50,589 nucleotides of DNA from Planctomycetota bacterium (GTDB lineage Bacteria; Planctomycetota; UBA1135; UBA2386), in NCBI GenBank assembly GCA_020851075.1, contig JADZDL010000485.1:1-50589 (forward strand). The letters run 5' to 3'. The notes beneath the pieces are model-generated. The model saw only the letters and a program-made list of their open reading frames with translations. It did not search any database and was not told where the DNA came from. Position numbers and translations under genes: made by a program. This document shows positions 16,360-24,634 of the stretch, piece by piece. The first letter of the stretch is position 1. Each line of letters opens with the position of its first letter.

Positions 16360-18822
16360 TCACTTGCCCGGCAGGCGCTCAAGTTCTGCATCGGCAGGTG
16401 GCTGAGGAATCGGCAGTGTCACCCTGTGCACGGGGTCGGTGACATCCACGCTCACCGCGTCGCCGGGACCGTGGCGAGATCCGCCGCTGCCAGGTAGCAG
16501 CCCTTGAAACGACTGTATGACGGACACCCTCACGTTGTTCGCCGCGACGAGCCAGCGAACCTGTCGCGTGCCCGGCCGGTACCCCCAGGAGCTCTGCATT
16601 CGCCGATTGCTGCCCGAACCCGAATGCAACATCGACGGCAGCTTCCCTTCGCGAGGACGTTCTGCATCGAGGTGCACTGCGTTGAAGACGACGACGCCAT
16701 CAGGTTGCTCCGGTTCGAAGGCGATCTCGAGCCAGTGGATCGTGGGCACCAGCTCCAATGGCTTCGCAGCGCTTGCTTCGCCCAGACTGCGATCCTGGTC
16801 CTCGGTGTAGAAGACCATGCCGGTCTCCAGATCCACGAGTTGCATCGCGTACTGACCGGGCGCCAGATCGATGGCAAAGCTGCCATCCGAACCAAGGCAG
16901 ACCGCAAAGGGCTGCTGCATGCCGAGGCCACCTAGCCGATCCTTGGGTTCTGCTTCGACGCGGCATGCAACCACTGCCACCCGTTCCGGCGGCACGTCCG
17001 TCGGCAGCACCACGCGGCCAGTGTGCAAGAACTGGCGCAGATCCGGCACCGTGAACCGGGTGCCAGCGTCTTCGATCTCGCCAAGTGCAAACGACTGACA
17101 GCTGCCGACGCGATCGCGCGCTGGCAACAAGATGCTCGCGCGGAATGCGCCGTTGCCGACCGGCCCCAGTCGATGCGTTCGCGCGCCGGACACGGGCACC
17201 ATCGGCGGCGTGGGCAGATGCGCGTTGAGCATCACGCCGGCGTTCATGCCTATGGACTGCGCGCCACTGCCGATGGAGATCTGGCCAAGGCTGTTCGCAG
17301 GAAGGTCGCCGACCAGTTCGAATTCGAGGAAACGCGCCGCCGGCACTTCGAGATCCAGGGTCCCCACCGGACCGTCGCCCAGAGTGATCTGCACACTCGT
17401 CGAGGCAGGCCGGCCGACTCCGTAGACCTGCACGTCGTACCGCCCTGCAGGCAGGCCGCCAATCCGGTACCGACCGTTTGCATCGGTGATGACACCAGCC
17501 TGCCAAGGATCCGCACCGCCACCCGTGACGGTCACGCTCGGCAAGGCTCGCACCGCGGCACCGACGGCCGGTTTGCCGGTCTCCGCGTCGAGCACGAGCC
17601 CGACCATCGAGAACTCCGGGCTCAACTCCGCGACCAGGGGCTCCGTCGGATCGTCCGGGATCGGCACGATCCCATACCCGTAACCAGGTGCGTCAACGAC
17701 GATCGTGCCGAGGCTCGTGTCGCCGAGGTCGGGGGCAACTTCGAAGGTCGCTTCGCCCCGGAAAGGCCGCCGGGCTCCGGGGTGGCGGATCAAGACGAGC
17801 ACCGCGTGCTTGGCATCAATCGCGTTCCAGGAGGCATGGAACTGCTCGATCGGCGCCTTGCTGGCGGCATCGACACACCGCACCGTGACCTGCCTGGCGC
17901 CCGGCTCGGCGGCGGCCGACAGCACAACGTCGTCGGTTGGCCCATGCAGCAGAGCACTCAAGAACCGCCGGTAGGGGGCCTTGCCTTCGTATCCCGCGAC
18001 GCGGAAGCGATACGCGTTCGGTGCGGTGATCGCAAAGCGACCCTCGGCGTCGCTCATGATGGGCACCCCACCCTCCCGACGTTCGATGGTGACAATGTCC
18101 ACCCGGATCTTCGGGAGCGGCTTGCCCGCCGCGTCGACGATGCGCCCGCGCACCATGCCGGTGGGCTGGAGCGAAAAGTCGAGTGGTGAGTCCTGTGCGG
18201 CAAGACGAGTTTCGGCCAGGAAGCCAGGCGCACTCACGGTGACCCTGAGGCCCGAACGCGGCACCCCGGGCACCTCGAAGAGGCCCTTGGCATCGCTATG
18301 CGCCTGCGATTCAAACCAACTCATCACGAAGGTCCCGGCGCTCAGCGGGTCCTCGACGCGCACCAGCGCCCCGCCGATCGCCTTCCCGGACACATCGCGC
18401 ACACGACCGCGCAGGGTCGCACCGGACAGCATGAGCGCGTCGGACAAGTGGCGTTCGGCCCCAGCCTCCCCCTGCAGCCGCTGCACACACACCTGATAGC
18501 CCTTCCTGGCGACGACGACGACGTGGTAGTGGTTCTGCCTGGCGACGAGGCGATAGCGCCCTTCCACGTCGGTCTTCGTGGGCGGTGCAGCCAGCAGTTC
18601 TTTGGTATCGAAGCGGCCGCCAAGATCCAGCAGCGCAACCGCGCAATCGGCCATCGGCTTGCCGTCCTGGTCGACGGCGCGGCCGTGCACGGTGGCCGGC
18701 AGTTCGGCTGGCTCACCGGCTGGATCTCCCGCTGGCTCCTCTTGGCCGGGCGCATGCGGCGCAAGGACGGCCGCAAACACCACCATGAGCAGAACGCCTC
18801 GCAGCTGTCGATGGAGCCCCAT
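16360..18822 (-). CDS. Large exported protein with carboxypeptidase-regulatory-like repeats
   Basis: This 820-residue protein begins with a signal peptide (MGLHRQLRGVLLMVVFAAVL) ending near APHAPGQ, with Gln at the likely mature start. At least four repeats of the carboxypeptidase-regulatory/transthyretin-like type are visible, each opening with a G-R-V-x-D-x-x-G-K-P phrase: about residues 44-115 (GRAVDQDGKPM), 133-205 (GRVRDVSGKAI), 220-290 (GRIVDAAGKPL) and 405-480 (GLVLDAETGKPA). These beta-sandwich domains are common in extracellular bacterial proteins and often mediate assembly or ligand binding. The remaining C-terminal ~300 residues are beta-rich and unassigned. It lies 56 bases after the ABC operon and is followed by the metallopeptidase gene, so the three may be linked transcriptionally. 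Confidence 0.85.
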   Translation of the reverse strand: MGLHRQLRGVLLMVVFAAVLAPHAPGQEEPAGDPAGEPAELPATVHGRAVDQDGKPMADCAVALLDLGGRFDTKELLAAPPTKTDVEGRYRLVARQNHYHVVVVARKGYQVCVQRLQGEAGAERHLSDALMLSGATLRGRVRDVSGKAIGGALVRVEDPLSAGTFVMSWFESQAHSDAKGLFEVPGVPRSGLRVTVSAPGFLAETRLAAQDSPLDFSLQPTGMVRGRIVDAAGKPLPKIRVDIVTIERREGGVPIMSDAEGRFAITAPNAYRFRVAGYEGKAPYRRFLSALLHGPTDDVVLSAAAEPGARQVTVRCVDAASKAPIEQFHASWNAIDAKHAVLVLIRHPGARRPFRGEATFEVAPDLGDTSLGTIVVDAPGYGYGIVPIPDDPTEPLVAELSPEFSMVGLVLDAETGKPAVGAAVRALPSVTVTGGGADPWQAGVITDANGRYRIGGLPAGRYDVQVYGVGRPASTSVQITLGDGPVGTLDLEVPAARFLEFELVGDLPANSLGQISIGSGAQSIGMNAGVMLNAHLPTPPMVPVSGARTHRLGPVGNGAFRASILLPARDRVGSCQSFALGEIEDAGTRFTVPDLRQFLHTGRVVLPTDVPPERVAVVACRVEAEPKDRLGGLGMQQPFAVCLGSDGSFAIDLAPGQYAMQLVDLETGMVFYTEDQDRSLGEASAAKPLELVPTIHWLEIAFEPEQPDGVVVFNAVHLDAERPREGKLPSMLHSGSGSNRRMQSSWGYRPGTRQVRWLVAANNVRVSVIQSFQGLLPGSGGSRHGPGDAVSVDVTDPVHRVTLPIPQPPADAELERLPGK

Positions 18823-18878
18823 CGATGGGACGATACCAGAGGTGCGCGCGCACGACCGCCAATTGGCCTAGTCTGACC

Positions 18879-20831
18879 TCAAGCCACGGCTGCCGTGCGA
18901 ATGCGCGGTGCCCGCTTCGGCCCGGCGGCGGGCACTCGCCAGCCGCGCGACGGTTCGAACCACTCGCAGAGCAGTGCGGCAACGAGGCCCAACAAAGTCA
19001 CCGCGACGGTCCAGAAGCGCAGGGTGCGGGCATCTGCACCGGCGCGCTGCAGGCGGCGGCGCGAGAAGAACGCGAGCACGCCGTTGCAGAGAAACCCTGC
19101 GAACACAAGCCAGGTGCGATATCCACCGGCCACCACTGGATCAACAAACGGCGACGCCCGCGTGGGGCTGGTTTCCCCGACGAAGACGTGCGCGGCGACC
19201 TGCAGTACTGGCGCGCGCACCAGCGACGGCAACACAGCCACCGCATACGCGAGCCGCTCTGCCGTGGTGCGCGGCGCGAAGGCGTGTTCGAACAGCGCGG
19301 TGCCGTCCCGGCCAACCACACGGATCGTCGGACAGAGCACGTCGGCGACCACCGTCTCGCGCCGAACCTCCGTGTTCTGCGCCCGGCGCGCGGCCCGCTT
19401 CGCCTCGCGGGCTTCAATCGCCGCACTCGCGGCCGGCACGACCGGCACGAGACCATCGCTGGCAAACGCGTACGCCGCACGTTCGCCGCGCACGATCGTG
19501 CTTGGCTTGGTAAAGCCCACCACCGCGCGCGGATCGTCCTGTTCCTGGTCGACCACGTCGACGATGCGGTCGCCACCGGGCAACGGCACGGCGCGGACCT
19601 GCTCTGTGCTCGGATCGAAACGGAACACCTCCGTAGCGCCCGGTTCGGCGACCCAGACGATCGACTGAAACGTCGCGACCTCGCGCGAAGCATGTCCGTC
19701 CGTGCCAAGCGAGACCAAGTGCGCACGGCCGTCGAACGGCGTCGTCGCATCCCCGCGCCCGAACACGAAGAACCGGCTCGTCCAGTCGACGGTGTCGTGC
19801 AGCAGGCAGTTTGCGAATCCGTGGCGGTCGAGGCGCAGAGCCGCCCAGCCGGACCGCCAGTCGGCCTGCCTGAAGTTCGGTGGCTCGATCTCCGGATCGC
19901 GGCTCCACCCGATGCGCGGCCTGTACGAATCGGTCACACCTTCGCCGCTGCGCAGATCACCGGTCGGCTGGTGCTCCGCGTCCACGACGCGGTAGCGGCG
20001 CGGTCCTGAGTGTGACCGCGCTTCCAAGGCCAGCAGTTCGTAGCGATCCCCGACACGACCGATCAAAGGGTACGCGTCCGCAAAGGACCTCAGCACCCCC
20101 TGCGTGAACAGCCCGAGCAGCAGCGTGCCGCCAGCTACCCCAACGGCCAGCACGAGCGCCGTTGCCCAGCGCGGCACGCGGCGCGTCCACGACCGGTCCG
20201 GGTCGCGCTCCACGCCCGCGAACGCGCACGACAGCGCCGCGAGCCCCGCCGCGAAGGCAAAGTGCGCCAACGCGTAGGCGAGCGGATCGTCGTAGTTGCT
20301 CGTGCTCGCCATCGCGTCGCACGCCGGGAAGCCGACGAACAACAACGCCGTGGCCAGAACGGCCTGCATCCACCACACCACGGGCAGACTCGCGCAGAGC
20401 AGCGCCAGCGCGGCCGCACTCGCCGCGGGTGCCATCGTGGCCAGCAGGAGCCAGTAACGGCCAGGCTGGCCCGCGCTGACGAGCCGGCCTCCGATAGCCT
20501 CGCACAACCACGACCCAAGCGGCGCCAGCACCCACCATGCCACGACCACGAGCGCGGTCAAGAGCAAGCGCCCCGCGTGCAGGCGCAGCGGCGACAGCGG
20601 CCGCTGGCGCACGTAGTCGCCGACGCCCTGGAGCCGGTCGCGCAGCGCCACCGCGGCGCCAAGCACGAGGCCAGCAACCCACGCCGTGTAGAAGGTCGCT
20701 TGGAGCCGCGTCGGCTCGAACACCCAAACCTGTCGGAACTGATCCTGCGTGAGCGCGATCGTGATCGCGATCGTGCCGAGCAAGGTGAACAACGCGGCAA
20801 ACGACAGATCCCTCTTCAGTAGAGCGTTCAC
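18879..20831 (-). CDS. ABC transporter membrane protein with large extracytoplasmic domain
   Basis: This 650-residue protein starts with GTG (MNALLKRDLSFAAL) after a strong GGAGG ribosome-binding site and overlaps the ATPase gene by four bases (GTGA). The N-terminal ~260 residues contain about six to seven hydrophobic helices. A hydrophilic stretch of some 300 residues (about 265-560) follows, with periodic Trp, Asp and His that could be a beta-propeller-like periplasmic domain. One or two more hydrophobic helices come near the C-terminus (about 575-635). The operon order GntR regulator, ATPase, permease is typical of the YtrA-type ABC systems. The transported substrate is unknown; envelope stress or export of a toxic compound is a reasonable guess for this class. 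Confidence 0.8.
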   Translation of the reverse strand: MNALLKRDLSFAALFTLLGTIAITIALTQDQFRQVWVFEPTRLQATFYTAWVAGLVLGAAVALRDRLQGVGDYVRQRPLSPLRLHAGRLLLTALVVVAWWVLAPLGSWLCEAIGGRLVSAGQPGRYWLLLATMAPAASAAALALLCASLPVVWWMQAVLATALLFVGFPACDAMASTSNYDDPLAYALAHFAFAAGLAALSCAFAGVERDPDRSWTRRVPRWATALVLAVGVAGGTLLLGLFTQGVLRSFADAYPLIGRVGDRYELLALEARSHSGPRRYRVVDAEHQPTGDLRSGEGVTDSYRPRIGWSRDPEIEPPNFRQADWRSGWAALRLDRHGFANCLLHDTVDWTSRFFVFGRGDATTPFDGRAHLVSLGTDGHASREVATFQSIVWVAEPGATEVFRFDPSTEQVRAVPLPGGDRIVDVVDQEQDDPRAVVGFTKPSTIVRGERAAYAFASDGLVPVVPAASAAIEAREAKRAARRAQNTEVRRETVVADVLCPTIRVVGRDGTALFEHAFAPRTTAERLAYAVAVLPSLVRAPVLQVAAHVFVGETSPTRASPFVDPVVAGGYRTWLVFAGFLCNGVLAFFSRRRLQRAGADARTLRFWTVAVTLLGLVAALLCEWFEPSRGWRVPAAGPKRAPRIRTAAVA

Positions 20832-21763
20832 GAAACCACCTCCGCAGGCAACGCGAGTTCACGCACGGGTTCGGACAAGAGGCCGGGACGATCGGGCCCG
20901 GTCAGGTCGAGGAACAGGTCTTCGAGCGACGGCGCGCGCAGGTCGTCGAGACGACCAAGGCGCGCGAGCCGTGCGAGCTCTTCCGGGCCGGCGTCGAGCA
21001 GCAGCAGTTCGTAACCATCGCGGCGCGGCTTGCTGCGCAGTACGTGCCGATCGTCGGCCAGCACGGGCGCAGTCGCCCCCTGCAGGATCCCGCGGCGCAC
21101 CCGCCGCGCGAGGTCGTCCATGGTCGCGTCGACCAGCATGGTGCCTTCGTGCAGGATGCCGATCCGGTCGGCGATACGTTCGACGTCGGTCAAGATGTGC
21201 GAGCTGAACAGCACCGCGCAGCCCGAATCGGCGAGCAGGTCGATCATCGCATCGAGGAACTCGCGCCGCATGACGACATCGAGCCCCATCGCCGGATCGT
21301 CGAACACGAGCACGTCGGGCGAAGCGGCGGTGGCGAGCACGAGGCTCAACTGCGCGCGCTGGCCGCGCGACAGCCGGGCGATGAACTGCCCATGTCGCAG
21401 TCCGCAGCGCTGTACGGCGCGTTCGGCGAGATCGGTGCGGAACCCGGGCCGCGTGCCCCGTTCGAACGCGATCGCCTCCTTCACCCGCATCGTCGGGTCC
21501 AGCAGATGCCCTTCGCCGACGTAGCCGATGCGCGCACGATCCGCGGGCTGCAGCGACTGGCTGTCCTTGCCGAACACCGAGGCGCGGCCACGATGCGGCT
21601 CCAGGAAACCCATGAGGATGCGCAGGGCGGTGGTCTTGCCAGCGCCGTTGCGGCCGAGGAATGCGTAGATCTGGCCCTTTTCGACCTGCAGGCTGAGCCC
21701 CTTCAGGACCTCCTGCTTGCCGAAGTGGCGATGAACGTCGTCGAATTGCAGGATGGCGGTCAC
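20828..21763 (-). CDS. ABC transporter ATP-binding protein with Asp in Walker B
   Basis: This 311-residue protein has Walker A GRNGAGKT (residues 37-44), signature LSRGQ (131-135), Walker B VLVFDD (151-156), D-loop GLD (160-162) and an SSH switch His. The residue after the Walker B Asp is Asp156 instead of the catalytic Glu found in most ABC ATPases. A C-terminal extension of about 90 residues after the ATPase core is typical of bacitracin- or exporter-type ATPases. The GTG start at 21763 has AAGGAG ahead of it and overlaps the regulator stop (GTGA). It pairs with the membrane protein encoded next in the operon. Confidence 0.92.
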   Translation of the reverse strand: MTAILQFDDVHRHFGKQEVLKGLSLQVEKGQIYAFLGRNGAGKTTALRILMGFLEPHRGRASVFGKDSQSLQPADRARIGYVGEGHLLDPTMRVKEAIAFERGTRPGFRTDLAERAVQRCGLRHGQFIARLSRGQRAQLSLVLATAASPDVLVFDDPAMGLDVVMRREFLDAMIDLLADSGCAVLFSSHILTDVERIADRIGILHEGTMLVDATMDDLARRVRRGILQGATAPVLADDRHVLRSKPRRDGYELLLLDAGPEELARLARLGRLDDLRAPSLEDLFLDLTGPDRPGLLSEPVRELALPAEVVS

Positions 21764-22164
21764 GTCGTCTCCTTCTCGTTGCGTTCGAAGTGCATCTGCT
21801 CAAGGCTCTGGTCCATCGCGGCGCGGACCTCGTCGGCGGTGAAGCCAAGGTGGAACGCGTCGGTTGCCGCGCGCCGCAGCAGGTCCTGCAGCTCGCGGCG
21901 CCGCTGCACCGCGCCGAGTTCCTTGCCGCGGTCGCTGAGAAAGCAACCTGAGCCCTGGCGGCGCACGACGACGCCGTCGCGTTCGAGTTGCTCGTAGGCG
22001 CGCACCACGGTGTTGGGGTTGATCGCGAGATCGCGCGCCAGCTCGCGGACCGACGGCAGCTTCTGGCCGGCCGCAGCGGTACCGCGGGCCAGGGCGGCCT
22101 TCACGGCAAAGACGATCTGTTCGAAGATCGGCTCGGCAGAACGGGGATCGATGCGAATCAGCAC
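21760..22164 (-). CDS. GntR-family transcriptional regulator (YtrA-like)
   Basis: This 134-residue protein has an N-terminal winged helix-turn-helix of the GntR family: EPIFEQIV, LPSVRELA, NTVVRAYEQLERDGVV and RRQGSG (residues about 11-77). The effector domain is short (about 55 residues), as in the YtrA subfamily, which commonly sits first in operons encoding ABC transporters and represses them. The start is GTG at 22164 with a weak AGAGGC site. The gene's promoter carries a near-perfect inverted repeat (22183-22207) that lies between and partly over the -35 and -10 elements, so autoregulation of the whole operon is likely. Confidence 0.92.
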   Translation of the reverse strand: MLIRIDPRSAEPIFEQIVFAVKAALARGTAAAGQKLPSVRELARDLAINPNTVVRAYEQLERDGVVVRRQGSGCFLSDRGKELGAVQRRRELQDLLRRAATDAFHLGFTADEVRAAMDQSLEQMHFERNEKETT

Positions 22165-22182
22165 GGCATTGCCTCTGTATCG

Positions 22183-22207
22183 ACTGTTCTAGTTCAACTA
22201 GCACAGT
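22183..22207. promoter_or_regulatory. Palindromic operator for the GntR/YtrA-like regulator
   Basis: ACTGTTCTAGTT (22183-22194) and AACTAGCACAGT (22196-22207) are inverted repeats of 12 bases with one mismatch, around a single central C. The element spans the promoter core of the regulator operon, as expected for a GntR-family dimer binding site that blocks RNA polymerase. The effector is not known. Confidence 0.75.
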
Positions 22208-22214
22208 TAGTCAA
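22186..22214 (-). promoter_or_regulatory. Sigma-70-like promoter of the GntR-ABC operon
   Basis: On the minus strand TTGACT (22214-22209) and TAGAAC (22191-22186) are separated by 17 bases, close to the consensus TTGACA-17-TATAAT. The predicted start of transcription is near 22179, giving a 5' leader of about 15 bases before the GTG at 22164. Confidence 0.65.
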
Positions 22215-22334
22215 GTGGCACAAACACCTGTTTTTCGCTCCTTGCGCCCCACCGGCGACCACCGCCTGCTCTCGGGGCACCCCGCGGCACAGACGATTGT
22301 TGCGCTTAACCTCGGCAGACCCGATCGTTTAGGC

Positions 22335-23297
22335 ATGCGCCGCGCACTCGGTTGCCTGCTCGTCACCCTGACCCCGGCTACGGCTTTGGCCCAGACCGTG
22401 GAGCAGTTCCGTGACGATCTGCGGCAACGCATCCGCGAATCCCACTACCCAGCGTTCCTCGGCACCTTCGCGGGCCTGGCCAGCGACGGCCAGATGTCCC
22501 TAGGCACTCTGGAGGCCGAGGACGGCACCGAATTGACGATGTTCGCGTTGCCGTGGCAACACGACTACAAGGCAAGCGATTCGACACCATCGCTGCGACT
22601 CTCCGCCTCGATCGGCTACTCGCGGGCTAGAAACAGGATCGACGATCTGTGGGATGGCGCCCTGCCGGGCAGCGAGACTGGTCTGCACTCCCGCTATGAA
22701 GCGTGGGCTTTTGACTTCGGCATCGGCCCGATCGTGCCGCTGCCCGCCGCGTTCACCTTTGTGCCCGAAGCCCACCTGGGCGCCGCCTACATCGAGAACA
22801 CGTCCTACTACACGGGGCCCGGTGCCCAACTGTCGAGTTCGCTGCTCGATGGCCTCCTGTTCAACTGGCAGCAAGGCAGCCTCAGCTACGGCGCCTCCTT
22901 CGCGCTCGAATACAACGGCTGGGAAACGCCGTCCGTGAAGTGGATGCCTTCGCTGCGTTACGACGTGCGGCAGAGCGAACCGGTGTTCGTCGACGATCCG
23001 GGGCTGAACGTCGAAAGCACGCAGCAGTGGCTCACGGCGCGGTTGGCGGGCACTGGGCCCATCGCGGCCACGTGGCCGTTTCCAGATGCCAACTGGCGCC
23101 TGTCCTTTGGCTACCGCCGACTGCTCGGCGACTCGGCGCGGCCAATGGGCTTTGAGGACTTCTATGAACTCGGCGCGGGCCTCGAGTGGCAGATGCCCGA
23201 CGCACTGCCGCTGCTCAGCACCGCCACCTTGCATGGCGCCCTGCAACTCGGCGAAGACGTGACTGGATGGACAGTCGGCGTCAGTGTCACGTTCTGA
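22335..23297 (+). CDS. Predicted outer-membrane beta-barrel protein
   Basis: This 320-residue protein has a signal peptide (MRRALGCLLVTLTPATALAQ) with Gln at the predicted mature N-terminus. The mature part is rich in alternating hydrophobic and polar strands ending in aromatic residues (for example YEAWAFDFGIGPIV, LSYGASFALEYNGW and WRLSFGYRRLL), and it ends WTVGVSVTF, a C-terminal Phe typical of substrates of the outer-membrane barrel assembly machinery. The open frame extends upstream, but the ATG at 22335 begins the signal peptide. It is divergent from the GntR operon. Pore, transport or adhesion function cannot be told; a barrel of roughly 12-16 strands is plausible from length. Confidence 0.7.
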   Translation: MRRALGCLLVTLTPATALAQTVEQFRDDLRQRIRESHYPAFLGTFAGLASDGQMSLGTLEAEDGTELTMFALPWQHDYKASDSTPSLRLSASIGYSRARNRIDDLWDGALPGSETGLHSRYEAWAFDFGIGPIVPLPAAFTFVPEAHLGAAYIENTSYYTGPGAQLSSSLLDGLLFNWQQGSLSYGASFALEYNGWETPSVKWMPSLRYDVRQSEPVFVDDPGLNVESTQQWLTARLAGTGPIAATWPFPDANWRLSFGYRRLLGDSARPMGFEDFYELGAGLEWQMPDALPLLSTATLHGALQLGEDVTGWTVGVSVTF

Positions 23298-23331
23298 ATT
23301 GGGTAGGCGCTCTCGCCCACACACGCCCCGA

Positions 23332-24426
23332 TCACACCGGAACGCCGTTCCGCTTGGAGCGCCACACGCGCAGTGCCAGCACGCCCATCGTGAGCGCCGT
23401 CAGCGGGAGCACGAACTGCAGCATGACCCGCGAATAACCGTCCTTCGCTTCGTGCTTCGTGGCATCGAGAACCAGGTATGCCGTGTAGGCCACGTAGTAG
23501 ATCAGAAACACGAGCCCTTCCCACCGCGGGATCATCCGGCCGCGCGCGAACACCGGCAGGCAAGCAATCGCCACGGCGATCATCACCGGCAGATCCAACC
23601 CGACCATCGCCGGTATCACGGGCAGCCCCTCGGGAGACACCAGACCCGACACGCCGAGCACGCCCATGAGGTTGAACATGTTGCTGCCGACGACGTTGCC
23701 GACCGCGATGTCCTTCTCGCCGCGCACCGCAGCCAGGATCGAAGTCGCCACTTCGGGCAGGGACGTGCCAGCCGCAACGATGGTCAACCCGACCACGACG
23801 TCGCTGATGCCCATCCAGTGCGCAAACTCGACGGCGCCGTCGACGAGCCAGCCTGAACCCACCACAAGCAACACGAGGCCGGCGATCACATAGCCGAGAT
23901 TCAGCCAAACGGGGCTCTTCTTGGCCTGTTCCGCGCCGAACTCGGCTTCGTACTCAGCCTCCACCGCAGCACTCTCGCGGCGGCTCGCCCGCACGATCCA
24001 AACCGTATAGGCAATGAGCCCCGACAGCAGCAGAGCCCCGTCGAGGCGACCGATGCCGCCGTCCAGGGCCATCAGCAGGACAGCCACCGACATCACGATC
24101 ATGATCGGCACATCGCGCCGCACGAGGTCCTGCGCCACCAGCAGCGGCGTGATCAGGGCCGAAGCGCCGAGGATGAACAGCACGTTGAAGATGTTGCTGC
24201 CAACCACGTTGCCGACCGCCATGTCAGCCTGCCCCTGCCAGGAGGCCTTCATGCTCACCGCGAGTTCTGGCGAACTGGTGCCGAAGGCGACCACGGTGAG
24301 GCCGATCACGAGCGACGAGATGCCAGCCGCCGCGGCGAGCCGCGCCGCGCCTCGCACGAGCCAATCGGCACCGAGCACCAACAATCCGAGACCAACGAGG
24401 AACAGGACGATCGTGGACCAAGCCAT
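23332..24426 (-). CDS. Calcium/sodium antiporter, CaxA/YrbG family
   Basis: This 364-residue membrane protein belongs to the Ca2+:cation antiporter superfamily. It contains two alpha-repeats with characteristic motifs. The first is GTSSPELAVS followed by AVGNVVGSNIFN (about residues 48-86). The second is GTSLPEVATS followed by AVGNVVGSNMFN (about 219-253). Glu in each PE motif contributes to the ion-binding site. About ten to eleven hydrophobic helices can be counted, with a central hydrophilic loop. It exchanges Ca2+ for Na+ (or a related cation) across the cytoplasmic membrane. The ATG at 24426 begins MAWSTIVLFLVG. It converges with the barrel gene, 34 bases apart, and is divergent from the exported protein at 24635. 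Confidence 0.95.
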   Translation of the reverse strand: MAWSTIVLFLVGLGLLVLGADWLVRGAARLAAAAGISSLVIGLTVVAFGTSSPELAVSMKASWQGQADMAVGNVVGSNIFNVLFILGASALITPLLVAQDLVRRDVPIMIVMSVAVLLMALDGGIGRLDGALLLSGLIAYTVWIVRASRRESAAVEAEYEAEFGAEQAKKSPVWLNLGYVIAGLVLLVVGSGWLVDGAVEFAHWMGISDVVVGLTIVAAGTSLPEVATSILAAVRGEKDIAVGNVVGSNMFNLMGVLGVSGLVSPEGLPVIPAMVGLDLPVMIAVAIACLPVFARGRMIPRWEGLVFLIYYVAYTAYLVLDATKHEAKDGYSRVMLQFVLPLTALTMGVLALRVWRSKRNGVPV

Positions 24427-24634
24427 GGATTTGTGCAGCGCTGCTTCCGAGCCGGATCGCAGCGCCGGAACCGTAGCAGGCAGCCCACCGCCGGCCCTAA
24501 TGTACTCGCTTGTTTCCGGCTCGGGCGGTCGCCAGCAGCCCGCAGTAGGAAATCCAGGGCGGATGCGGTTCTGTCCGTTACGAGGCGGGCTCGCGGTCCT
24601 ACCAGGATCTCGCCGTTACGACCCAAGGAAACCC

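Noticed and set aside
23301..23320. Short GGCG/CGCC hairpin between the barrel and antiporter genes
   Set aside because: Only a 4-base-pair stem; too weak to call a terminator.
24014..24634. In-frame extension upstream of the exported protein at 24635
   Set aside because: It lies antisense to the antiporter, and the GTG at 24635 has a ribosome-binding site and starts the signal peptide.
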